The notes beneath the pieces are model-generated. The model was not told the DNA's origin. It saw only the letters and a list, made by a program, of their open reading frames with translations, and searched no databases. Positions 35,953 through 48,969 of a DNA stretch of 64,000 nucleotides are shown in pieces. The position numbers were made by a program, and so were the translations under genes. This DNA comes from Odiellus spinosus (lineage: Eukaryota; Arthropoda; Arachnida; Opiliones; Phalangiidae). The DNA lies in the NCBI GenBank assembly GCA_963920705.1, contig OY987232.1, positions 3,224,001 to 3,288,000 of the forward strand, read 5' to 3'. The number at the start of each line of letters is the position of its first letter. Position 1 is the first letter of the stretch.

Positions 35953-38632
35953 CACGTTTTGGCAATTTAGACAAAACCAAAGTCATTCGAAAGAGCAAAT
36001 AATGGACAGTCTAAATTATAAGAGTTTTCAAAAATCCGTTTAAAAACAAGAAAAATATGGCCAATTCAAGAAATCATACAATATCAAAATAGTCAAATTT
36101 CAGATTTTAAAAATTCGCTTTTTGATATTAGATGTTTTTTTGAATTGGCCATATTTTCCAAGGTTTTACACGTATTTTCAAAAACTCTTGTTTTTTAGAT
36201 AGACCAATATTTGCTCTTTCGATTGGTATTGATTTTGTCTAAATCGCTTAAAAATCAAATGTTTTGTGTCCATTTGAATCCAATAATCTTTGTTTTTTAA
36301 GCGTTTTAGCTTAATTTTAACCAATTTTATATTCGTCACGTTTTGGCAATTTAGACAAAACCAAAGTCATTCGAAAAAGCAATTAATGGACAGTCTAAAT
36401 TATAAGAGTTTTCAAAAATTCGTTGAAAAACAAGAAAAATATGGCCAATTCAAGAAATACAATATCAAAATAGTCAAATTTCAGATTTTAAAAATTCGCT
36501 TTTTGATATTAGATTTTTTTTGAATTGGCCATATTTTCCATGCTTTTCAACGGATTTTCCAAAATTCTTGTTTTTTAGATAGACCAATATTTGTTCTTTT
36601 GATTGGTATTGATTTTGTCTAAATCGCTTAAAAATCAAATGTTTTGTGTCCATTTGAATCCAATAATCTTTGATTTTTAAGCGTTTTTGCTTAATTTTAG
36701 CCCATTTTATATTTGTCACGTTTTGGCAATTTAGACAAAACCAAAGTCATTCGAAAGAGCAAATAATGGACAATCTAAATTATAAGAGTTTTCAAAAATC
36801 CGTTTAAAAACAAGAAAAATATGGCCAATTCAAGAAATCATACAATATCAAAATAGTCAAATTTCAGATTTTAAAAATTCGCTTTTTGATATTAGATGTT
36901 TTTTTGAATTGGCCATATTTTCCATGGTTTTACACGTATTTTCAAAAGCTCTTGTTTTTTAGATAGACCAATATTTGCTCTTTCGATTGGTATTGATTTT
37001 GTCTAAATCGCTTAAAAATCAAATGTTTTGTGTCCATTTGAATCCAATAATCTTTGTTTTTTAAGCGTTTTAGCTTAATTTTAACCAATTTTATATTCGT
37101 CACGTTTTGGCAATTTAGACAAATCCAAAGTCATTCGAAAAAGCAATTAATGGACAGTCTAAATTATAAGAGTTTTCAAAAATTCGTTGAAAAACAAGAA
37201 AAATATGGCCAATTCAAGAAATCATACAATATCAAAATAGTCAAATTTCAGATTTTAAAAATTCGCTTTTTGATATTAGATGTTTTTTTGAATTGGCCAT
37301 ATTTTCCATGTTTTTCAACGGATTTTCCAAAACTCTTGTTTTTTAGATAAACCAATAATGGCTCTTCCGATTGGTATTGATTTTGTCTAAATCGCTTAAA
37401 AATCAAATGTTTTGTGTCCATTTGAATCCAATAATCTTTGATTTTTAAGCGTTTTTGCTTAATTTTAGCCCATTTTATATTTGTCACGTTTTGGCAATTT
37501 AGACAAAACCAAAGTCATTCGAAAGAGCAAATAATGGACAGTCTAAATAATAAGAGTTTTCAAAAATCCGTTTAAAAACAAGAAAAATATGGCCAATTCA
37601 AGAAATCATACAATATCAAAATAGTCAAATTTCAGATTTTAAAAATTCGATTTTTGATATTAGATGTTTTTTTTTTAATTGGCCATATTTTCCATGTTTT
37701 TCAACGGATTTTCCAAAACTCTTGTTTTTTAGATAAACCAATAATGGCTCTTCCGATTGGTATTGATTTTGTCTAAATCGCTTAAAAATCAAATGTTTTG
37801 TGTCCATTTGAATCCAATAATCTTTGATTTTTAACCGTTTTTGCTTATTTAGCCCATTTTATATTTGTCACGTTTTGGCAATTTAGACAAAACCAAAGTC
37901 ATTCGAAAGAGCAAATAATGGACAGTCCAAATTATAAGAGTTTTCAAAAATCCGTTTAAAAACAAGAAAAATATGGCCAATTCAAAAATCATACAATATC
38001 AAAATAGTCAAATTTCAGATTTAAAAAATTCGCTTTTTGATATTAGATTTTTTTTGAATTGGCCATATTTTCCATGCTTTTCAACGGATTTTCCAAAATT
38101 CTTGTTTTTTAGATAGACCAATATTTGTTCTTTTGATTGGTGTTGATTTTGTCTAAATCGCTTAAAAATCAAATGTTTTGTGTCCATTTGAATCCAATAA
38201 TCTCTGATTTTTAAGCGTTTTTGCTTAATTTTAACCAATTTTATATTTGTCACGTTTTGGCAATTTACACAAAACCAAAGTCATTCGAAAGAGCAAATAA
38301 TGGACAGTCTAAATTATAAGAGTTTTCAAAAATCCGTTTAAAAACAAGAAAAATATGGCCAATTCAAAAATCATACAATATCAAAATAGTCAAATTTCAG
38401 ATTTAAAAGATTCGCTTTTTGATATTAGATTTTTTTTGAATTGGCCATATTTTCCATGCTTTTCAACGGATTTTCCAAAATTCTTGTTTTTTAGATAGAC
38501 CAATATTTGTTCTTTTGATTGGTGTTGATTTTGTCTAAATCGCTTAAAAATCAAATGTTTTGTGTCCATTTGAATCCAATAATCTTTGTTTTTTAAGCGT
38601 TTTTGCTTAATTTTAACCAATTTTATATTCGT
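35953..38632. repeat. Block 12: two-monomer (764 bp) duplication and last A-prime copies
   Basis: Starts and types: 35953 C, 36337 L2/A-prime, 36717 C, 37101 L2 mixed, 37485 mixed, 37869 A-prime, 38251 A-prime. The C members at 35953 and 36717 are followed by the private AGCGTTTTAGCTTAATT tail, at a shift of 764. The copies at 37101 and 37485 share GATAAACCAATAATGG. The copies at 37869 and 38251 share CAGATTTAAAA with a missing T. The A-prime right arm is not seen after this block. Confidence 0.75.
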
Positions 38633-41600
38633 CACGTTTTGGCAATTTAGACAAAACCAAAGTCATTCGAAAAAGCAATTAATGGTCAGTCTAAATTATA
38701 AGAGTTTTCAAAAATTCGTTGAAAAACAAGAAAAATATGGCCAATTCAAGAAATCATACAATATCAAAATAGTCAAATTTCAGATTTTAAAAATTCGCTT
38801 TTTGATATTAGATGTTTTTTTGAATTGACCATATTTTCCATGGTTTTACACGTATTTTCCAAAAACTCTTGTTTTTTAGATAGACCAATATTTGCTCTTT
38901 CGATTGGTGTTGATTTTGTCAAAATCGCTTAAAAATCAAATGTTTTGTGTCCATTTGAATCCAATAATCTTTGATTTTTAACCGTTTTTGCTTAATTTTA
39001 ACCAATTTTATATTCGTCACGTTTTGGCAATTTAGACAAAACCAAAGTCATTCGAAAAAGCAATTAATGGTCAGTCTAAATTATAAGAGTTTTCAAAAAT
39101 TCGTTGAAAAACAAGAAAAATATGGCCAATTCAAGAAATCATACAATATCAAAATAGTCAAATTTCAGATTTTAAAAATTCGCTTTTTGATATTAGATGT
39201 TTTTTGAATTTGCCATATTTTCCATGTTTTTCAGCGGATTTTCCAAAACTCTTGTTTTTTAGATAGACCAATATTGGCTCTTTCGATTGGTATTGATTTT
39301 GTCTAAATCGCTTAAAAAACAAATGTTTTGTGTCCATTTGAATCCAATAATCTCTGATTTTTAAGCGTTTTTGCTTAATTTTAACCAATTTTATATTTGT
39401 CACGTTTTGGCAATTTAGAGAAAACCAAAGTCATTCGAAAGAGCAAATAATGGACAGTCTAAATAATAAGAGTTTTCAAAAATCCGTTTAAAAACAATAA
39501 AAATATGGCCAATTCAAGAAATCATACAATATCACAATAGTCAGATTTCAGATTTTAAAAATTCGCTTTTTGTTATTAGATGTTTTTTTGAATTGGCCAT
39601 ATTTTCCATGTTTTTCAACGGATTTTCCAAAACTCTTGTTTTTTAGATAGACCAATATTGGCTCTTTCGAACGGTGTTGATTTTGTCTAAATCGCTTAAA
39701 AACAAATGTTTTGTGTCCATTTGAATCCAATAATCTCTGATTTTTAAGCGTTTTTGCTCAATTTTAACCAATTTTATATTTGTCACGTTTTGGCAATTTA
39801 GACAAAACCAAAGTCATTCGAAAGAGCAAATAATGGACAGTCTAAATTATAAGAGTTTTCAAAAATCCGTTTAAAAACAAGAAAAATATGGCCAATTCAA
39901 GAAATCATACAATATCAAAATAGTCAAATTTCAGATTTTAAAAATTCGCTTTTTGATATTAGATGTTTTTTTGAATTGGCCATATTTTCCATGGTTTTAC
40001 ACGTATTTTCAAAAACTCTTGTTTTTTAGATAGACCAATATTTGCTCTTTCGATTGGTATTGTTTTTGTCTAAATCGCTTAAAAATCAAATGTTTTGTGT
40101 CCATTTGAATCCAATAATCTTTGATTTTTAACCGTTTTTGCTTATTTAGCCCATTTTATATTTGTCACGTTTTGGCAATTTAGACAAAACCAAAGTCATT
40201 CGAAAAAGCAATTAATGGTCAGTCTAAATTATAAGAGTTTTCAAAAATTCGTTGAAAAACAAGAAAAATATGGCCAATTCAAGAAATCATACAATATCAA
40301 AATAGTCAAATTTCAGATTTTAAAAATTCGCTTTTTGATTTAGATGTTTTTTTGAATTGACCATATTTTCCATGGTTTTACACGTATTTTCCAAAAACTC
40401 TTGTTTTTTAGATAGACCAATATTTGCTCTTTCGATTGGTGTTGATTTTGTCAAAATCGCTTAAAAATCAAATGTTTTGTGTCCATTTGAATCCAATAAT
40501 CTTTGATTTTTAACCGTTTTTGCTTAATTTTAACCAATTTTATATTCGTCACGTTTTGGCAATTTAGACAAAACCAAAGTCATTCGAAAAAGCAATTAAT
40601 GGTCAGTCTAAATTATAAGAGTTTTCAAAAATTCGTTGAAAAACAAGAAAAATATGGCCAATTCAAGAAATCATACAATATCAAAATAGTCAAATTTCAG
40701 ATTTTAAAAATTCGCTTTTTAATATTAGATGTTTTTTGAATTGTCCATATTTTCCATGTTTTTCAGCGGATTTTCCAAAACTCTTGTTTTTTAGATAGAC
40801 CAATATTGGCTCTTTCGATTGGTATTGATTTTGTCTAAATCGCTTAAAAATCAAATGTTTTGTGTCAATTGAATCCAATAATCTTTGATTTTAAGCGTTT
40901 TTTCTTAATTTTAGCCCATTTTATATTTGTTACGTTTTGGCAATTTAGACAAAACAAAAGTCATTCGAAAGAGCAAATAATGGACAGTCTAAATAATAAA
41001 AGTTTTCAAAAATCCGTTTAAAAACAAGAAAAATATGGCCAATTCAAGAAATCATACACTATCAAAATAGTCAAATTTCAGATTTTAAAAATTCGCTTTT
41101 TGATATTAGATGTTTTTTTGAATTGGCCATATTTTCCATGGTTTTACACGTATTTTCAAAAACTCTTGTTTTTTAGATAGACCAATATTTGCTCTTTCGA
41201 TTGGTGTTGATTTTGTCTAAATCGCTTAATAATCAAATGTTTTGTGTCCATTTGAATCCAATCATCTTTGATTTTTAACCGTTTTTGCTAATTTAGCCCA
41301 TTTTATATTTGTCACGTTTTGGCAATTTAGACAAAACCAAAGTCATTCGAAAGAGCAAATAATGGACAGTCTAAATTATAAGAGTTTTCAAAAATCCGTT
41401 TAAAAACAAGAAAAATATGGCCAATTCAAGAAATCATACAATATCAAAATAGTCAAATTTCAGATTTTAAAAATTCGCTTTTTGGTATTAGATGTTTTTT
41501 TGAATTGGCCATATTTTCCATGTTTTTCAACGGATTTTCCAAAACTCTTTTTTTGTAGATAGACCAATATTGGCTCTTTCGAACGGTGTTGATTTTGTCG

Positions 41601-42460
41601 AAATCGCTAAAAAATCAAATGTTTTGAGTCCATTTGAATCCAATAATCTTTGATTTTGAACCGTTTTTGCTTATTTAGCCCATTTTATATTTGTCACGTT
41701 TTGGAAATTTAGACAAAACCAAAGTCACTCGAAAAAGCAATTAATGGGCAGTCTAAATTATAAGAGTTTTCAAAAATTCGTTGAAAAACAAGAAAAATAT
41801 GGCCAATTCAAGAAATCATACAATATCAAAATAGTCAAATTTCAGATTTTAAAAATTCGCTTTTTGGTATTAGATGTTTTTTTGAATTGGCCATATTTTC
41901 CATGTTTTTCAACGGATTTTCCAAAACTCTTTTTGTAGATAGACCAATATTGGCTCTTTCGAACGGTGTTGATTTTTGTCTAAATCGCTTAAAAAACAAA
42001 TGATTTGTGTCCATTTGAATCCAATAATCTCTGATTTTTAAGCGTTTTTGCTTAATTTTAACCAATTTTATATTTGTCACGTTTTGGCAATTTTGACAAA
42101 CCAAAGTCATTCGAAAAAGCAATTAATGGTCAGTCTAAATTATAAGAGTTTTCAAAAATCCGTTTAAAAACAAGAAAAATATGGCCAATTCAAGAAATCA
42201 TACAATATCAAAATAGTCAAATTTCAGATTTTAAAAATTCGCTTTTTGATATTAGATGTTTTTTTGAATTGGCCATATTGTCCATGGTTTTACACGTATT
42301 TTCCGAAACTCTTGTTTTTTAGATAGACCAATATTTGCTCTTTCGATTGGTGTTGATTTTGTCAAAATCGCTTAAAAATCAAATGTTTTGTGTCCATTTG
42401 AATCCAATAATCTTTGATTTTTAACCCTTTTTGCTTAATTTTAACCAATTTTATATTTGT
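38633..42460. repeat. Block 13: first copy of the 3828 bp segment, with a detached 1148 bp higher-order unit
   Basis: Starts and types: 38633 L2/C with GAATTGACC, 39018 L2/D, 39401 B with TTTTGTTATTAG, 39784 C with TATTGTTTTTG, 40166 L2/C, 40550 L2/D, 40931 C, 41313 B, 41695 L2/B, 42078 half-L2/C. The run 38633, 39018, 39401, 39784 is repeated at 42461, 42846, 43229, 43612, each 3828 bp later. The triplet 39018-40165 is a complete copy of the 1148-bp unit amplified in block 14. Copies 41313 and 41695 are a single-monomer duplication with TTTTTGGTATTAG and a changed TTGTAGATAG. Confidence 0.8.
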
Positions 42461-42845
42461 CACGTTTTGGCAATTTAGACAAAACCAAAGTCATTCAAAA
42501 AAGCAATTAATGGTCAGTCTAAATTATAAGAGTTTTCAAAAATTCGTTGAAAAACAAGAAAAATATGGCCAATTCAAGAAATCATACAATATCAAAATAG
42601 TCAAATTTCAGATTTTAAAAATTCGCTTTTTGATATTAGATGTTTTTTTGAATTGACCATATTTTCCATGGTTTTACACGTATTTTCCAAAAACTCTTGT
42701 TTTTTAGATAGACCAATATTTGCTCTTTCGATTGGTGTTGATTTTGTCAAAATCGCTTAAAAATCAAATGTTTCGTGTCCATTTGAATCCAATAATCTTT
42801 GATTTTTAACCGTTTTTGCTTAATTTTAACCAATTTTATATTCGT

Positions 42846-45800
42846 CACGTTTTGGCAATTTAGACAAAACCAAAGTCATTCGAAAAAGCAATTAATGGTC
42901 AGTCTAAATTATAAGAGTTTTCAAAAATTCGTTGAAAAACAAGAAAAATATGGCCAATTCAAGAAATCATACAATATCAAAATAGTCAAATTTCAGATTT
43001 TAAAAATTCGCTTTTTGATATTAGATGTTTTTTGAATTTGCCATATTTTCCATGTTTTTCAGTGGATTTTCCAAAACTCTTGTTTTTTAGATAGACCAAT
43101 ATTGGCTCTTTCGATTGGTATTGATTTTGTCTAAATCGCTTAAAAAACAAATGTTTTGTGTCCATTTGAATCCAATAATCTCTGATTTTTAAGCGTTTTT
43201 GCTTAATTTTAACCAATTTTATATTTGTCATGTTTTGGCAATTTAGAGAAAACCAAAGTCATTCGAAAGAGCAAATAATGGACAGTCTAAATAATAAGAG
43301 TTTTCAAAAATCCGTTTAAAAACAATAAAAATATGGCCAATTCAAGAAATCATACAATATCACAATAGTCAGATTTCAGATTTTAAAAATTCGCTTTTTG
43401 TTATTAGATGTTTTTTTGAATTGGCCATATTTTCCATGTTTTTCAACGGATTTTCCAAAACTCTTGTTTTTTAGATAGACCAATATTGGCTCTTTCGAAC
43501 GGTGTTGATTTTGTCTAAATCGCTTAAAAACAAATGTTTTGTGTCCATTTGAATCCAATAATCTCTGATTTTTAAGCGTTTTTGCTCAATTTTAACCAAT
43601 TTTATATTTGTCACGTTTTGGAAATTTAGACAAAACCAAAGTCATTCGAAAGAGCAAATAATGGACAGTCTAAATTATAAGAGTTTTCAACAATCCGTTT
43701 AAAAACAAGAAAAATTTGGCCAATTCAAGAAATCATACAATATCAAAATAGTCAAATTTCAGATTTTAAAAATTCGCTTTTTGATATTAGATGTTTTTTT
43801 GAATTGGCCATATTTTCCATGGTTTTACACGTATTTTCAAAAACTCTTGTTTTTTAGATAGACCAATATTTGCTCTTTCGATTGGTATTGTTTTTGTCTA
43901 AATCGCTTAAAAATCAAATGTTTTGTGTCCATTTGAATCCAATAATCTTTGATTTTTAACCGTTTTTGCTTATTTAGCCCATTTTATATTTGTCACGTTT
44001 TGGCAATTTAGACAAAACCAAAGTCATTCGAAAAAGCAATTAATGGTCAGTCTAAATTATAAGAGTTTTCAAAAATTCGTTGAAAAACAAGAAAAATATG
44101 GCCAATTCAAGAAATCATACAATATCAAAATAGTCAAATTTCAGATTTTAAAAATTCGCTTTTTGATATTAGATGTTTTTTGAATTTGCCATATTTTCCA
44201 TGTTTTTCAGCGGATTTTCCAAAACTCTTGTTTTTTAGATAGACCAATATTGGCTCTTTCGATTGGTATTGATTTTGTCTAAATCGCTTAAAAAACAAAT
44301 GTTTTGTGTCCATTTGAATCCAATAATCTCTGATTTTTAAGCGTTTTTGCTTAATTTTAACCAATTTTATATTTGTCACGTTTTGGCAATTTAGAGAAAA
44401 CCAAAGTCATTCGAAAGAGCAAATAATGGACAGTCTAAATAATAAGAGTTTTCAAAAATCCGTTTAAAAACAATAAAAATATGGCCAATTCAAGAAATCA
44501 TACAATATCACAATAGTCAGATTTCAGATTTTAAAAATTCGCTTTTTGTTATTAGATGTTTTTTTGAATTGGCCATATTTTCCATGTTTTTCAACGGATT
44601 TTCCAAAACTCTTGTTTTTTAGATAGACCAATATTGGCTCTTTCGAACGGTGTTGATTTTGTCTAAATCGCTTAAAAACAAATGTTTTGTGTCCATTTGA
44701 ATCCAATAATCTCTGATTTTTAAGCGTTTTTGCTCAATTTTAACCAATTTTATATTTGTCACGTTTTGGCAATTTAGACAAAACCAAAGTCATTCGAAAG
44801 AGCAAATAATGGACAGTCTAAATTATAAGAGTTTTCAAAAATCCGTTTAAAAACAAGAAAAATATGGCCAATTCAAGAAATCATACAATATCAAAATAGT
44901 CAAATTTCAGATTTTAAAAATTCGCTTTTTGATATTAGATGTTTTTTTGAATTGGCCATATTTTCCATGGTTTTACACGTATTTTCAAAAACTCTTGTTT
45001 TTTAGATAGACCAATATTTGCTCTTTCGATTGGTATTGTTTTTGTCTAAATCGCTTAAAAATCAAATGTTTTGTGTCCATTTGAATCCAATAATCTTTGA
45101 TTTTTAACCGTTTTTGCTTATTTAGCCCATTTTATATTTGTCACGTTTTGGCAATTTAGACAAAACCAAAGTCATTCGAAAAAGCAATTAATGGTCAGTC
45201 TAAATTATAAGAGTTTTCAAAAATTCGTTGAAAAACAAGAAAAATATGGCCAATTCAAGAAATCATACAATATCAAAATAGTCAAATTTCAGATTTTAAA
45301 AATTCGCTTTTTGATATTAGATGTTTTTTGAATTTGCCATATTTTCCATGTTTTTCAGCGGATTTTCCAAAACTCTTGTTTTTTAGATAGACCAATATTG
45401 GCTCTTTCGATTGGTATTGATTTTGTCTAAATCGCTTAAAAAACAAATGTTTTGTGTCCATTTGAATCCAATAATCTCTGATTTTTAAGCGTTTTTGCTT
45501 AATTTTAACCAATTTTATATTTGTCACGTTTTGGCAATTTAGAGAAAACCAAAGTCATTCGAAAGAGCAAATAATGGACAGTCTAAATAATAAGAGTTTT
45601 CAAAAATCCGTTTAAAAACAATAAAAATATGGCCAATTCAAGAAATCATACAATATCACAATAGTCAGATTTCAGATTTTAAAAATTCGCTTTTTGTTAT
45701 TAGATGTTTTTTTGAATTGGCCATATTTTCCATGTTTTTCAACGGATTTTCCAAAACTCTTGTTTTTTAGATAGACCAATATTGGCTCTTTCGAACGGTG

Positions 45801-48586
45801 TTGATTTTGTCTAAATCGCTTAAAAACAAATGTTTTGTGTCCATTTGAATCCAATAATCTCTGATTTTTAAGCGTTTTTGCTCAATTTTAACCAATTTTA
45901 TATTTGTCACGTTTTGGCAATTTAGACAAAACCAAAGTCATTCGAAAGAGCAAATAATGGACAGTCTAAATTATAAGAGTTTTCAAAAATCCGTTTAAAA
46001 ACAAGAAAAATATGGCCAATTCAAGAAATCATACAATATCAAAATAGTCAAATTTCAGATTTTAAAAATTCGCTTTTTGATATTAGATGTTTTTTTGAAT
46101 TGGCCATATTTTCCATGGTTTTACACGTATTTTCAAAAACTCTTGTTTTTTAGATAGACCAATATTTGCTCTTTCGATTGGTATTGTTTTTGTCTAAATC
46201 GCTTAAAAATCAAATGTTTTGTGTCCATTTGAATCCAATAATCTTTGATTTTTAACCGTTTTTGCTTATTTAGCCCATTTTATATTTGTCACGTTTTGGC
46301 AATTTAGACAAAACCAAAGTCATTCGAAAAAGCAATTAATGGTCAGTCTAAATTATAAGAGTTTTCAAAAATTCGTTGAAAAACAAGAAAAATATGGCCA
46401 ATTCAAGAAATCATACAATATCAAAATAGTCAAATTTCAGATTTTAAAAATTCGCTTTTTGATATTAGATGTTTTTTGAATTTGCCATATTTTCCATGTT
46501 TTTCAGCGGATTTTCCAAAACTCTTGTTTTTTAGATAGACCAATATTGGCTCTTTCGATTGGTATTGATTTTGTCTAAATCGCTTAAAAAACAAATGTTT
46601 TGTGTCCATTTGAATCCAATAATCTCTGATTTTTAAGCGTTTTTGCTTAATTTTAACCAATTTTATATTTGTCACGTTTTGGCAATTTAGAGAAAACCAA
46701 AGTCATTCGAAAGAGCAAATAATGGACAGTCTAAATAATAAGAGTTTTCAAAAATCCGTTTAAAAACAATAAAAATATGGCCAATTCAAGAAATCATACA
46801 ATATCACAATAGTCAGATTTCAGATTTTAAAAATTCGCTTTTTGTTATTAGATGTTTTTTTGAATTGGCCATATTTTCCATGTTTTTCAACGGATTTTCC
46901 AAAACTCTTGTTTTTTAGATAGACCAATATTGGCTCTTTCGAACGGTGTTGATTTTGTCTAAATCGCTTAAAAACAAATGTTTTGTGTCCATTTGAATCC
47001 AATAATCTCTGATTTTTAAGCGTTTTTGCTCAATTTTAACCAATTTTATATTTCTCACGTTTTGGCAATTTAGACAAAACCAAAGTCATTCGAAAGAGCA
47101 AATAATGGACAGTCTAAATTATAAGAGTTTTCAAAAATCCGTTTAAAAACAAGAAAAATATGGCCAATTCAAGAAATCATACAATATCAAAATAGTCAAA
47201 TTTCAGATTTTAAAAATTCGCTTTTTGATATTAGATGTTTTTTTGAATTGGCCATATTTTCCATGGTTTTACACGTATTTTCAAAAACTCTTGTTTTTTA
47301 GATAGACCAATATTTGCTCTTTCGATTGGTATTGTTTTTGTCTAAATCGCTTAAAAATCAAATGTTTTGTGTCCATTTGAATCCAATAATCTTTGATTTT
47401 TAACCGTTTTTGCTTATTTAGCCCATTTTATATTTGTCACGTTTTGGCAATTTAGACAAAACCAAAGTCATTCGAAAAAGCAATTAATGGTCAGTCTAAA
47501 TTATAAGAGTTTTCAAAAATTCGTTGAAAAACAAGAAAAATATGGCCAATTCAAGAAATCATACAATATCAAAATAGTCAAATTTCAGATTTTAAAAATT
47601 CGCTTTTTGATTTAGATGTTTTTTTGAATTGACCATATTTTCCATGGTTTTACACGTATTTTCCAAAAACTCTTGTTTTTTAGATAGACCAATATTGGCT
47701 CTTTCGATTGGTATTGATTTTGTCTAAATCGCTTAAAAAACAAATGTTTTGTGTCCATTTGAATCCAATAATCTCTGATTTTTAAGCGTTTTTGCTTAAT
47801 TTTAACCAATTTTATATTTGTCACGTTTTGGCAATTTAGAGAAAACCAAAGTCATTCGAAAGAGCAAATAATGGACAGTCTAAATAATAAGAGTTTTCAA
47901 AAATCCGTTTAAAAACAATAAAAATATGGCCAATTCAAGAAATCATACAATATCACAATAGTCAGATTTCAGATTTTAAAAATTCGCTTTTTGTTATTAG
48001 ATGTTTTTTTGAATTGGCCATATTTTCCATGTTTTTCAACGGATTTTCCAAAACTCTTGTTTTTTAGATAGACCAATATTGGCTCTTTCGAACGGTGTTG
48101 ATTTTGTCTAAATCGCTTAAAAACAAATGTTTTGTGTCCATTTGAATCCAATAATCTCTGATTTTTAAGCGTTTTTGCTCAATTTTAACCAATTTTATAT
48201 TTGTCACGTTTTGGCAATTTAGACAAAACCAAAGTCATTCGAAAGAGCAAATAATGGACAGTCTAAATTATAAGAGTTTTCAAAAATCCGTTTAAAAACA
48301 AGAAAAATATGGCCAATTCAAGAAATCATACAATATCAAAATAGTCAAATTTCAGATTTTAAAAATTCGCTTTTTGATATTAGATGTTTTTTTGAATTGG
48401 CCATATTTTCCATGGTTTTACACGTATTTTCAAAAACTCTTGTTTTTTAGATAGACCAATATTTGCTCTTTCGATTGGTATTGTTTTTGTCTAAATCGCT
48501 TAAAAATCAAATGTTTTGTGTCCATTTGAATCCAATAATCTTTGATTTTTAACCGTTTTTGCTTATTTAGCCCATTTTATATTTGT
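42846..48586. repeat. Block 14: three-monomer higher-order repeat, 1148 bp, five tandem copies
   Basis: Each unit is L2/D, then B with TTTTGTTATTAG, then C with TATTGTTTTTG. Units start at 42846, 43994, 45142, 46290 and 47438, with periods of 1148, 1148, 1148 and 1148, and the fifth is 1149 bp long. Internal starts are 43229, 43612; 44377, 44760; 45525, 45908; 46673, 47056; 47822, 48205. Units look nearly identical. Visible differences are CAGTGG, CATGTTTTGG, GGAAATTTAG and AATTTGGCC in the first, and TTTCTCACG in the fourth. The fifth begins with a chimeric monomer. Low divergence implies recent amplification. Confidence 0.88.
47438..47821. repeat. Chimeric monomer opening the fifth 1148 bp unit
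   Basis: Where the other units have an L2/D monomer, this copy has GCTTTTTGATTTAGATG, GAATTGACC and CCATGGTTTTACACG, the type C form also seen at 40166 and 51419. It then switches to the D/B form at ATTGGCTCTTTCGATTGG. The switch lies between about 47660 and 47700. It suggests exchange between this array and a neighbouring C-type copy after the unit had been amplified. Confidence 0.75.
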
Positions 48587-48969
48587 CACGTTTTGGCAAT
48601 TTAGACAAAACCAAAGTCATTCGAAAAAGCAATTAATGGTCAGTCTAAATTATAAGAGTTTTCAAAAATTCGTTGAAAAACAAGAAAAATATGGCCAATT
48701 CAAGAAATCATACAATATCAAAATAGTCAAATTTCAGATTTTAAAAATTCGCTTTTTGATATTAGATGTTTTTTGAATTTGCCATATTTTCCATGGTTTT
48801 ACACGTATTTTCCAAAACTCTTGTTTTTTAGATAGACCAATATTTGCTCTTTCGATTGGTGTTGATTTTGTCAAAATCGCTTAAAAATCAAATGTTTTGT
48901 GTCTATTTGAATCATATAATCTTTGATTTTTAACCGTTTTTGCTTAATTTTAACCAATTTTATATTCGT
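48587..48969. repeat. Chimeric monomer closing the 1148 bp repeat (D-to-C switch)
   Basis: The copy starts as the sixth L2/D monomer, including GAATTTGCCATATTTTCC, which is typical of that unit. It switches to type C at CCATGGTTTTACACG near 48790. From here rightward the sequence follows the 3986-bp segment and not the 1148-bp repeat, so this is the boundary between two higher-order families. Confidence 0.75.

Noticed and set aside
42846..48586. Assembly artefact as the explanation of the near-identical 1148 bp units
   Set aside because: Units carry private differences (CAGTGG and AATTTGGCC in the first, TTTCTCACG in the fourth, a chimera in the fifth), which an artificial copy would lack. 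Copy number still needs read support.
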